The notes beneath the pieces were generated by a model. It searched no databases. It had not been told where the DNA came from and saw only the letters and a program-made list of their open reading frames with translations. From contig JBOHNM010000013.1 of assembly GCA_050730675.1 (NCBI GenBank), positions 1-41,731 of the forward strand: a stretch of 41,731 bases of DNA, read 5' to 3'. The DNA is from JBOHNM01 sp050730675. Its GTDB lineage: Bacteria > Planctomycetota > Phycisphaerae > Phycisphaerales > UBA1924. The translations under genes were made by a program, and so were the position numbers. This document shows positions 1-7,191 of this stretch, piece by piece; positions within the stretch are counted from its first letter, which is position 1; every line of letters starts with the position of its first letter.

Positions 1-318
1 TGAGCAGAGGGTCAAACGCATCGGGAAATGCCGATGCCGATTGATTCTGGAATTTTGCGATTGCGCGGAGGGGCGCGTGCGCGCCGTTGCGCATTTTGCG
101 GTCATTTGTTCTTTGGGAGAAGTCTGGGGAGAAGGGACGGGGGCGACCAGGCGAGCAGGCGAACCGTGGAGATTCCAGTCGCTGGGCTGCCCTGAGATCC
201 CGGGGCTCGTGTCTTTCTGTCTTCGCCTTGTGCCTTGAGCCGGGACGGCGACTGAGTCCATCAGTGGTACATTCTCCGCTTCTGAGGCTCCTTGTCCCGC
301 ACCCTCGTCTGCCTCCAT
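1..318. other. Left-edge stretch without a recognised gene
   Basis: No convincing gene is seen before the ATG at 319. Several overlapping open frames exist, but their translations are Arg/Pro-rich and show no domain, as expected of antisense or out-of-frame reading in GC-rich DNA. The end of an upstream gene could lie at the very left edge, but nothing identifies one. Confidence 0.4.
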
Positions 319-1224
319 ATGACCATCCCCGGCTCGTACTTCCAGAACATCAGCCGCACCTCCGGCATCTTCTTCGCCATCCCCGCGCAAAGCTGGACCC
401 GGAGCCTCTTCGACCGGCTCGATGCCCTCCTGGCCGCGCGGAGCGACACACTTGTGCGCGACGTTCCGCTCGGCGAGCAGTGGGCCTTCCTCGAGCTCCG
501 CTGCACCGGCCGCCGCCCGTTCAACACCTGGGCCGACCTGCTCCCGTGGAACGCGCCCGAGCCCGAGAACGTGTCGATGGAGGAACGCATCCAGTTCATC
601 CACCGCCAGCAGGTGCTCTGCACAACACAGATCATGCGCGGCTTGAAATCCCCGCACGTGGAAACACCCTCGTGGCCCTATCGCTGGCACGGCGTCGCCG
701 ACTTCGCCGTGGCGATTGACATCATCAACCCCGGCAACGAACTCCAATTGCCGCAGACGCCCGTTGCGGACGAACTGGTCGTCGTGCAACTGGTCGTCGA
801 CGCGGCGGACTATGACGATCCAAACGGCGAGGCACGCGGCAGCATCGTCTCGCGCCTTCAGGAGCAGGACTGGCTCTTCGATCTCTCCGCCGAAATCGCG
901 ACCCTCACCCAGGCGCAACACATCTGGGGATCGAGCTACTCTGAGCGATGCGCCGTTGACTCGGCGCTCTTCAAGGGATCGATCCCACCCACCGCCAGGT
1001 GCTGGGACTACTTCTATACGCTGACCGTCGTCGGCGACGACCGGCTCGCCAAGGCCAAGCCGGCCGTGCTAAAAGAAAACTGCCGCCTGATCCGCCCCTT
1101 CACCCTCGGCCGCACGCTGCTCCTGACGTTCGAGGGTTTCAGCGCTGTCATCCTCGACCGCCTGAACCAGTCCGTCGCGTCCCAACTCGGCATGACCGCG
1201 GCCTGGAAAGTCCGCCCGAAGTGA
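319..1224 (+). CDS. Hypothetical protein, 302 aa
   Basis: I do not recognise this protein. It is a soluble-looking sequence without a signal peptide or membrane segment. Its codon-position composition and lack of low-complexity sequence make it look genuinely coding. The ATG at 319 is chosen over a TTG nine codons upstream because the first residues from there (MTIPGSYFQN) look like a folded N-terminus; no clear Shine-Dalgarno precedes either. The C-terminal part (residues ~235-300) is a mixed alpha/beta stretch with several Trp and aromatic residues scattered through the protein. It lies 112 nt upstream of the RraB-like gene on the same strand, so co-transcription is possible. The function is unknown. 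Confidence 0.6.
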   Translation: MTIPGSYFQNISRTSGIFFAIPAQSWTRSLFDRLDALLAARSDTLVRDVPLGEQWAFLELRCTGRRPFNTWADLLPWNAPEPENVSMEERIQFIHRQQVLCTTQIMRGLKSPHVETPSWPYRWHGVADFAVAIDIINPGNELQLPQTPVADELVVVQLVVDAADYDDPNGEARGSIVSRLQEQDWLFDLSAEIATLTQAQHIWGSSYSERCAVDSALFKGSIPPTARCWDYFYTLTVVGDDRLAKAKPAVLKENCRLIRPFTLGRTLLLTFEGFSAVILDRLNQSVASQLGMTAAWKVRPK

Positions 1225-1336
1225 CTTGCGCTGCCGCTGCTATTCCTTGACATCCGCAGTCGTCCCGCCCCGATCTCCGCCGCATATCGTCCCGGGTCCG
1301 TGCTCGATCCCGAATCCACACCGCGAAGGGGCCAAG

Positions 1337-2089
1337 ATGTCCTCCTCCAAGCCCAGCATGAAATTCGACATCGACGCCCTCTTCGACCACATGGTCGGCA
1401 ACCTCAGCCACCAGATGGACCAGGAGATGGATTGGACGTTCGTCCTTCGCTCCACTGACCTCGCCCGGCTCGAGCGTCTCGGCGAAAAACTCTCCGACGA
1501 GTTCATCGTCGAACTCCAGGAGGAGGTCGAGACCCACGAGGGCGGCCGCGTCTTCATGGGCCCGCCCATGCTCTCGATCACCTCCCGCGCGGCACATTCT
1601 CGCGACGAAGTCAAGTCCCTGGCCGACCGCTTCGCCAAGCTTGCCGCGGCCGAAAAGGTCACCTACGAAGGCGTCTCCTGCTACGAGCCGACGAACGCCG
1701 ACGAACTCTTCGACTGGCTGGGCCTTGACGATGCCAAGTGGCGTCTGCGGGCGCTCACCGACAGCGGCCTCGAAGAGGGCGAGGAACTCCCCTTCGTTTT
1801 CGCCATCGCCGCCGACAACCCCAAGCACGCCAAGGCTGTCGCCAAGGCGATCCGCTCTGACGGCATCGAGCAGATCGAGATCGCTGAGGACGAAGGCGAA
1901 TCCGGAGTCATCGTGCACATCGACGGCTCCAACAGCGAGACCGCGCTGGTTAGCGCCTACGAGCGCATCGCCCGCCTCGCCCAGCAGGCCGACGCCGAAC
2001 TCCTCGGCATCCAGTTCGGCGGCGACGAAGAGGGCGGCGATGACGAAGGCGACGACGATGCCGACGAAGACGAAGAATCGGATCGATAG
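1337..2089 (+). CDS. Tandem RraB-like (regulator of RNase E activity B) protein, 250 aa
   Basis: Residues ~20-112 resemble the RraB family (DUF1260), whose E. coli member binds RNase E and restrains RNA decay. The match includes a DWTFVLRSTD strand, a central EGGRVFMGPPM segment and a helix ending in YEGVSCYEP. Residues ~135-230 repeat the same strand-helix-strand pattern (FVFAIAADNPKHAKAVAKAI, then an ERIARLAQQA helix ending ELLGIQFG), which suggests two tandem copies of the fold. The last ~20 residues are almost entirely Asp/Glu/Gly, as in the acidic tail of RraB. The ATG at 1337 follows a GAAGGGG ribosome-binding site; an earlier in-frame start at 1226 is less likely. Length is about twice that of E. 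coli RraB. The family call is from motif pattern only and a different DUF is possible. Confidence 0.55.
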   Translation: MSSSKPSMKFDIDALFDHMVGNLSHQMDQEMDWTFVLRSTDLARLERLGEKLSDEFIVELQEEVETHEGGRVFMGPPMLSITSRAAHSRDEVKSLADRFAKLAAAEKVTYEGVSCYEPTNADELFDWLGLDDAKWRLRALTDSGLEEGEELPFVFAIAADNPKHAKAVAKAIRSDGIEQIEIAEDEGESGVIVHIDGSNSETALVSAYERIARLAQQADAELLGIQFGGDEEGGDDEGDDDADEDEESDR

Positions 2090-2114
2090 GAGACTTGGAA
2101 CAATAATGTGTTGT

Positions 2115-2597
2115 TTAGCCCTGGCCGTTTGAGGGCGCGGCCTTGCCGCACTCCGGGCACACCGCCCCGTCCTCCAATCCCCGCAGGTCGTACCCGCACT
2201 TCTGACACTGGTCCCGCCGCCGCGGGCCCCGGTCCAGCCACCACAGCAGCGCCGTCGGAACCATTCCCGCGGCGACGATCGCCCACAGCGGGATCCGCAC
2301 CACCGTCTCGGTGCTGAGCATGGTCCGCTCGTACTCGAAGTCCCACCGGAAGTCCACGTAGTGCCGCTCGGCAACCTCGAACTGCGGCGGCCACCACGAG
2401 TAGTTCCCGTCCCAGTAGACCGACATCCGACCCCACCCGAACCGCGCAACGGCATAGTCACCCGCCGTCGTCCCCGGCGCGCTCTTGATGCCGAAGGTCC
2501 ACCAGATGCTGGCGATATCGATGATGAAAAAGGCTACCACAAATATGAGACACGCCCACTTGGCCCTGCGCCGGAGCTGGATCATCCGGAAGCTCAT
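2115..2597 (-). CDS. Small membrane protein with C-terminal zinc ribbon
   Basis: This is a 160-aa protein with two predicted membrane segments (residues ~15-35 and ~102-121) separated by an aromatic-rich loop with many Trp and Tyr. It ends in a cytoplasmic zinc ribbon with Cys131, Cys134, Cys147 and Cys150 in the pattern CxxCGYDLRG...CPEC. This ribbon type is common in planctomycete membrane proteins of unknown function; the protein encoded at 13312 carries the same module at its N-terminus. The gene starts 19 nt after the stop of the 100-aa gene at 2617, so it is probably the last gene of the minus-strand transcript that begins with pntAA. No function can be given. Confidence 0.7.
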   Translation of the reverse strand: MSFRMIQLRRRAKWACLIFVVAFFIIDIASIWWTFGIKSAPGTTAGDYAVARFGWGRMSVYWDGNYSWWPPQFEVAERHYVDFRWDFEYERTMLSTETVVRIPLWAIVAAGMVPTALLWWLDRGPRRRDQCQKCGYDLRGLEDGAVCPECGKAAPSNGQG

Positions 2598-2616
2598 GAC
2601 GGGAGCTTACCACACC

Positions 2617-2919
2617 TCAATCCACCCGCAGCCCCGCTTCGGTCATCAGCGCCCGCCACGCCGTCGCCGCCGGCCTGCCTCGCTCGGTGAACGACCCGCT
2701 CTCGGCCCGGGCGATCAGCGCCCGCACATCGGCGGCCGTGAACGGCCACTTCCGCCCTCCGTGGCTCGGCCCCTTCACCCGGGCCGCCTTGCGGATGGTG
2801 TCGAACGACTTGTCCGACAGACCGCTGGCATCCACCAGCTCTGCCTTGGAGAAGCGCACGGACAGCTCGGCGGGTCCGTTGGGATTCACGGGTTCGGGTC
2901 GGGTCTGGCCGCGGCGCAT
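2617..2919 (-). CDS. Small putative helix-turn-helix protein, 100 aa
   Basis: The protein is basic and mostly helical. Residues ~22-65 (FSKAELVDASGLSDKSFDTI, then a GRKWPFTAADVRAL segment) have the spacing of a winged-helix or MerR-like DNA-binding domain: a helix, a turn with Gly, a recognition-like helix, then a wing with aromatic residues. There is no membrane segment. It begins 17 nt after the pntB stop and is followed closely by the zinc-ribbon membrane gene, so it is likely co-transcribed with the transhydrogenase genes. It could be a small regulator, but no target is visible and the DNA-binding call is inference from pattern. Confidence 0.5.
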   Translation of the reverse strand: MRRGQTRPEPVNPNGPAELSVRFSKAELVDASGLSDKSFDTIRKAARVKGPSHGGRKWPFTAADVRALIARAESGSFTERGRPAATAWRALMTEAGLRVD

Positions 2920-2936
2920 GGGTCATCTTTGGCGCG

Positions 2937-4367
2937 TCAGTGCCCAGAACCATTGTCCCCGAGGTGTTTCACGATTTCGCCGACGATTACCTTGGCGTCG
3001 CCGAAGAGCATCCATGTCCTGTCTAGGAAATACAGGTCGTTATCGATGCCCGCGAACCCCGGATTGCGGCTGCGTTTGACGGCGAAGACCGTCCGGGCCT
3101 TGTCGGCGTCGATGATCGGCATGCCGAAGATGGGGCTGGATTTGTCGGAACGGGCGGCCGGGTTCACCACGTCGTTGGCACCCAGCACCAGGCAGACGTC
3201 GCAGCGGGGCATCTCGGGGTTGATCTCGTCCATCTCCACCAGGTCGGTGTACGGGATCTCCGACTCGGCCAATAGCACATTCATGTGTCCGGGCATGCGC
3301 CCGGCGACGGGGTGGATGGCGAACTTCACGGAGATGCCCAGCTTGGTGAGCTGGTCGTACAGCTCGCGGGCCTTGTGCTGGGCCTGGGCCACCGCCATGC
3401 CGTACCCGGGGACGATGACCACGCTCGAGGCGGCCTTCATGATCTCCGCGGCGTTCTCGGTCGTCTCGGGCTTGTAGACCTTCTGCTCCCCCTTGGCCCC
3501 GGCCGTCTGCACCTGCCCGAACGCCCCGAAAAGCACATTGGTGAACGACCGGTTCATCGCCTTGCACATGATGATCGACAGGATGAGACCGCTCGACCCG
3601 TCCAACGCCCCGGCGGTGATCAGCAGCTTGTTGTCGAGGACGAACCCCATGGCCACGGCGGCCAGGCCCGCGTAGGCGTTGAGGATCGCGATGACTGTCG
3701 GCATGTCCGCGCCGCCGATCGGCATCACCAGCATCCACCCGAAGTTGAGCGCCAGCAGGATGATGACGCCGAAGACCAGCGGCGACCACGAGCGGTCGGG
3801 CATCGCGATCAATGCAAGGGCCAGCACGATCGCCAGTGTGAAGGCGCCGAGGTTGACCAGCTTCTGCCCGCGGTAGACCCATGGACGCTGTGGGAGCCAC
3901 TTGACTTCCTGCAGCTTGGCGGCGGCGACAAGACTACCCGTGAACGTGAGGTACCCGAGGATGATTTCGGTCATCACCGCCAGCATGCGCAGCGGTGTGA
4001 GCATCGCGGGCTCGTCGTGCAGCCAGTGGAAGTACTTGGCGGTGCCGACCAGCCCCGCGGCCAGCCCGCCGAAAGCGTGCGAGAGTGCCGTCCGCTGCGG
4101 CACAGCGGTGAGCGGCACAAGGGAGAGCCAGACGCCCGGCCAGATCGCCAGCAGGATCGGGATGAGGACCCACAGATGACGCGTGATGTTGGAGTGTCCG
4201 GAGACCTCCGGCTTGGCCCACGTGGCGACGACGGCGATGACCATCGCCGTGACGCCCGCGTAGACGCCGCGGCGGGCGGTCTTGGGGTCGCTCATCCAGT
4301 GGAGCGAAAAGATGAACAAACCCGTGGCAACGAGGTAGCCGAATTCGATCAACTGGGATGGCGTCAT
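2937..4367 (-). CDS. pntB: NAD(P) transhydrogenase subunit beta
   Basis: This is the proton-translocating transhydrogenase beta subunit, 476 aa, close to the usual ~460. It supplies membrane helices and the NADP(H)-binding domain III. Residues ~1-270 are a run of hydrophobic helices. Domain III follows and contains the family motif VPGYGMAVAQAQ, then HPVAGRMPGHMNVLLAE and later VLGANDVVNPAA, typical of the NADP site. With the two alpha subunits it couples hydride transfer between NADH and NADP+ to proton movement across the inner membrane and so supplies NADPH. The ATG at 4367 overlaps the pntAB stop by four bases (ATGA), indicating translational coupling. An N-terminal extension of the open frame to 4763 is antisense-like low complexity and is rejected. 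Confidence 0.95.
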   Translation of the reverse strand: MTPSQLIEFGYLVATGLFIFSLHWMSDPKTARRGVYAGVTAMVIAVVATWAKPEVSGHSNITRHLWVLIPILLAIWPGVWLSLVPLTAVPQRTALSHAFGGLAAGLVGTAKYFHWLHDEPAMLTPLRMLAVMTEIILGYLTFTGSLVAAAKLQEVKWLPQRPWVYRGQKLVNLGAFTLAIVLALALIAMPDRSWSPLVFGVIILLALNFGWMLVMPIGGADMPTVIAILNAYAGLAAVAMGFVLDNKLLITAGALDGSSGLILSIIMCKAMNRSFTNVLFGAFGQVQTAGAKGEQKVYKPETTENAAEIMKAASSVVIVPGYGMAVAQAQHKARELYDQLTKLGISVKFAIHPVAGRMPGHMNVLLAESEIPYTDLVEMDEINPEMPRCDVCLVLGANDVVNPAARSDKSSPIFGMPIIDADKARTVFAVKRSRNPGFAGIDNDLYFLDRTWMLFGDAKVIVGEIVKHLGDNGSGH

Positions 4368-4750
4368 TTGGCCGGCCCTCCCGCACCGCGGGCGGGGCCG
4401 GTGGACTTGAACATTTTGAGCATGCGGTCGGTGATCATGAACCCGCTGATGATGTTGGTCATGGAAGCGAACAGGGCGATCGCGCCGAGGAGGCGGATGT
4501 GGTCGGGGTAGCCGTCGCCGCCGGCGACCATGATCGCGCCGACGACGGCGATGGCGGAGATCGCGTTGGTGAGCGACATCAGCGGCGTGTGGAGCAGGCG
4601 CGAGACGCGCCGGATGACGCCGATGCCGATGAAGGTGGCGAGCATGAAGACGAAGAGCATGGACATGTAGTCCACCGGCGCATCGGCGTGGGCCGTGGTG
4701 GGCACAGCAATGGGTGGAACGGCCTGGGCGAGGTGCGCGATGAAGGGCAT
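4364..4750 (-). CDS. pntAB: NAD(P) transhydrogenase subunit alpha 2 (membrane part)
   Basis: This 128-aa subunit carries the membrane helices that in E. coli are fused to the NAD-binding part of PntA. Three hydrophobic segments are visible at residues ~29-47, 60-78 and 86-108, with the family signature HTPLMSLTNAISAI between the first two and ISGFMITDRML at the end of the third. The order pntAA-pntAB-pntB with a split alpha subunit matches the three-polypeptide form known from Rhodospirillum rubrum. The first ~28 residues are an Ala/Pro-rich extension that looks signal-like; the start is therefore slightly uncertain. It lies 25 nt after pntAA and overlaps pntB by four bases. Confidence 0.93.
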   Translation of the reverse strand: MPFIAHLAQAVPPIAVPTTAHADAPVDYMSMLFVFMLATFIGIGVIRRVSRLLHTPLMSLTNAISAIAVVGAIMVAGGDGYPDHIRLLGAIALFASMTNIISGFMITDRMLKMFKSTGPARGAGGPAK

Positions 4751-4775
4751 CGGGAGTTTCCAATGCGGTCAGGGG

Positions 4776-5930
4776 TCAGTGCGCCGCCGTCGCGGCTTCC
4801 TTGGTCTTGGCGTGGACGATCTGGCCGTCGTGGGTGATGAGGGCGTCGCGGAGGATCTCGTCGTCGAGGTCGAGGTTGAAGGCTTTGTCTTTCCAGAATG
4901 CCAGCAGGAAGTTGGTGACGTTGCGCGACCACAGGACGCTGGCGTCGGTGGGCATGGTGGCGGCGAGGTTGAGCGGGGCGATGATCTTGACGCCGCTTTC
5001 GACAACGGTGTGCCCTGGGCGCGAGAGTTCGCAGTTGCCGCCGCCATCTGCGGCGAGGTCGATGATCACCGAGCCGGGCTTCATGGAGCGGACCATCGCG
5101 GCGGTGATGAGCTTGGGGGCAAACACGCCGCCCACGAGCGCGGTGGTGATGACGGCGTTGGAGGCGGCGCACTGTTCGGCGAGCAACGCGCGCTGGCGGG
5201 CGCGGTCGGCCTCGGAGAGTTCTGCGGCGTAGCCCCCGCCGGCTGCGGCGGACTTTTGGAGCGTGATGCCGACGTAGCGGGCCCCGACGCTCTCGATCTG
5301 TTCTTTCACTTCGGGGCGGACGTCGGTGGCGAAGACGTTGGCGCCGAGGCGTTTGGCGGTGGCGATCGCCTGCAGGCCTGCGACGCCGGCGCCGATGATG
5401 AAGAACTTGGCGGGGACGATGGTGCCCGCCGCGGTCATGAGCATCGGGACATAGCGGTTGAGTTCGAGCGCCGCCAGCAGCACACCCTTGTATCCGGCGA
5501 TGCTGGCCATGGCCGAGAGCGTGTCCATCGACTGGGCGCGGGTGGTGCGGGGGATGGCGTCGGTCGAGAAGGCGGTAATCCTCCGGTCGGCGAGGGCGCG
5601 CACCACGGAAATGTTGCGCGTGGGCATGAGCGACGACAGGAGCATCGCCCCGGGGCGCATGTGGCCGATGTCCTGGGGTGCGCCCTGCCCGGCGACGGCG
5701 GGAGGGCCCAGACGCAGGACGAAGTCCGCGCCGCCAATCAACGCGGCGGGATCGTCGACGATCGTCGCTCCGGCCGCGGAGTACTGGTCGGCGGAGAAGT
5801 GGGCGGCGGCGCCGGCGTCGCGTTCAATCGAGACGGAAAACCCTGCCGCGGCGAGTTTTTTGACCGATTCGGGCACCAGCGCCACGCGGTGTTCGCCCTC
5901 GACGTGTTCCTTTGGCACGGCCAATTTCAT
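4776..5930 (-). CDS. pntAA: NAD(P) transhydrogenase subunit alpha 1 (NAD-binding)
   Basis: This is the soluble domain I of proton-translocating transhydrogenase, 384 aa, and it binds NAD(H). It begins MKLAVPKEHVEGEHRVALVP, the alanine dehydrogenase/PntA N-terminal motif. The Rossmann dinucleotide motif IGAGVAGLQAIATAKRLGA is at about residues 170-190, followed by an acidic residue in ATDVRPEV that fits NAD rather than NADP. The C-terminal part includes GSVIIDLAADGGGN. The ATG at 5930 is chosen because family homology begins there; upstream in-frame sequence back to 6047 is Pro/Arg-rich. It is the first gene of the transhydrogenase operon, transcribed from the 241-nt gap shared with the divergent CBS gene. 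Confidence 0.95.
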   Translation of the reverse strand: MKLAVPKEHVEGEHRVALVPESVKKLAAAGFSVSIERDAGAAAHFSADQYSAAGATIVDDPAALIGGADFVLRLGPPAVAGQGAPQDIGHMRPGAMLLSSLMPTRNISVVRALADRRITAFSTDAIPRTTRAQSMDTLSAMASIAGYKGVLLAALELNRYVPMLMTAAGTIVPAKFFIIGAGVAGLQAIATAKRLGANVFATDVRPEVKEQIESVGARYVGITLQKSAAAGGGYAAELSEADRARQRALLAEQCAASNAVITTALVGGVFAPKLITAAMVRSMKPGSVIIDLAADGGGNCELSRPGHTVVESGVKIIAPLNLAATMPTDASVLWSRNVTNFLLAFWKDKAFNLDLDDEILRDALITHDGQIVHAKTKEAATAAH

Positions 5931-6171
5931 GCACGCCCCCGCGGGGATTTCATGCCCCGAGCGAATCAACGGTGGAGGCCCGCAGGCTGAAAGCCGCGGC
6001 GGGCGTCGGCATGGTACCAAAAAACGCCCGAACGGGCGGTGCATCACGGCGATGTGCGTACAGGTCTAGACTCAATCTGTCCCCTCTGAGTTCCCGCGGG
6101 CGTGCCCATCATCGGCGTGCCGCACGGTGCGCAAACCGCCCGTGGCCTCTCGAAGTGATCGGAGGTGCAAC

Positions 6172-6609
6172 ATGGTGACCGTGGCCGAGATTCTGTCCCG
6201 CAAGGGTTCGCGCGTTGTGAGCGCGCCGCCGGAGACTTCGATCCTCGACGCCGCCATTCTGATGAATCAGAACCGCGTCGGGAGTCTGGTGGTGATCGAT
6301 GATCCGACCGGCGACATCATTGGGATTTTGTCCGAACGTGACATCCTCACGAGGTTGGTTGCCGCCGAGCGCGAGCCGCGGCGGACAGCCGTTCGCGACA
6401 TCATGACGTCGCCAGTGGTCTGTTGCGAGCGAACGACGTCGATTGACGAGCTGCGGGCGACGATGCACGGACGGCGCATCCGTCATATCCCGGTGCGAGA
6501 CGGGCAGAAGCTATGCGGGCTGGTGTCGATCGGCGATGTGAACGCCTGGCATGCCGACGGCCTGGAACAGACCGTGCATGCACTCGAGGACTATGTCACG
6601 CGCGGGTAG
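6172..6609 (+). CDS. CBS-domain-pair protein
   Basis: This stand-alone pair of CBS domains has 145 aa. CBS1 spans residues ~8-65 (SRVVSAPPETSILDAAILM, then GILSERDILTRLV) and CBS2 ~77-130 (VRDIMTSPVVCCERTTSIDE, then RIRHIPVRDGQKLCGLVSIG). The GILSERD and GLVSIGDV motifs are the usual ligand-side strands that bind adenosine nucleotides. Such proteins act as nucleotide or energy sensors, often without a fused effector domain. The start at 6172 is set by a perfect GGAGGTG ribosome-binding site at 6161-6167. It is divergent from pntAA and converges on the DUF4383 gene with only 8 nt between the stops. Its regulatory partner is unknown. Confidence 0.9.
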   Translation: MVTVAEILSRKGSRVVSAPPETSILDAAILMNQNRVGSLVVIDDPTGDIIGILSERDILTRLVAAEREPRRTAVRDIMTSPVVCCERTTSIDELRATMHGRRIRHIPVRDGQKLCGLVSIGDVNAWHADGLEQTVHALEDYVTRG

Positions 6610-6617
6610 TGAGGAAC

Positions 6618-7022
6618 TCAGTGCAGGCTGGGACGCGGACCGGCCGTATCGTGGTGGGCAAGCACGTGCGGGTTGCGGCGGACGCAATCCACGGCCGCAG
6701 CGACCAGCAGCGCCGCGGCGATGCCCGCGTGCAGCCAGTTGTCGGCCTCGTTGAGGTGCAGGCGGGTAACGACGGGCTCGACATTCATGAAGCCCAGAAC
6801 GGCGACCGTGCCGTACACGAGCCCGAAGATGGAGCAGAACCAGCGGGCGGCGGAGAAGCTGCCGAAGCCGCAGGCGAGCGCCACCAGGCCCGAGGCCAAA
6901 TGGACGATATTGTGGAGTGTGTTCACGTGGAACACGAGTACACGCTCACCGTCGATGAAGCCCCAGATTCCCGCCGCGATGAATGCAACGCCGATGACCT
7001 TGCAAGCGCTTGTGCAGAGCAT
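6618..7022 (-). CDS. DUF4383 family membrane protein
   Basis: This 134-aa protein has four hydrophobic helices (about residues 5-23, 36-54, 62-80 and 95-112). The motifs NTLHNIVHLASGLVAL, FGLVYGTVAVLGF and NEADNWLHAGIAAAL are typical of the DUF4383 family, whose members are small integral membrane proteins of unknown function. The conserved His and Asn within or next to the helices (HNIVH, DNWLH) are characteristic of the family. An AAAAGGAGCC ribosome-binding site sits just upstream of the ATG at 7022. The gene is divergent from the large FAD/Fe-S dehydrogenase. Confidence 0.85.
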   Translation of the reverse strand: MLCTSACKVIGVAFIAAGIWGFIDGERVLVFHVNTLHNIVHLASGLVALACGFGSFSAARWFCSIFGLVYGTVAVLGFMNVEPVVTRLHLNEADNWLHAGIAAALLVAAAVDCVRRNPHVLAHHDTAGPRPSLH

Positions 7023-7191
7023 TGAAGGCTCCTTTTCTGGTCCGCTGGTCCTCCACCCTGACGGTTACCGATGGGAGTGAACCGCGGGTGAATGGGGGGT
7101 GAAGTGTCGTGCACCTGGACATGACAAACCGCTGGTCCGGGATGGACGTGGTGGCAACGATGCACGGCACCTTGGTACGCATGGATACGCG

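Noticed and set aside
87..719. Open frame at the left end overlapping the first gene
   Set aside because: Arg/Pro/His-rich translation and overlap with a more protein-like frame.
3285..4511. A ~400-codon open frame opposite pntB
   Set aside because: The translation is low complexity and the sense strand is unmistakably pntB.
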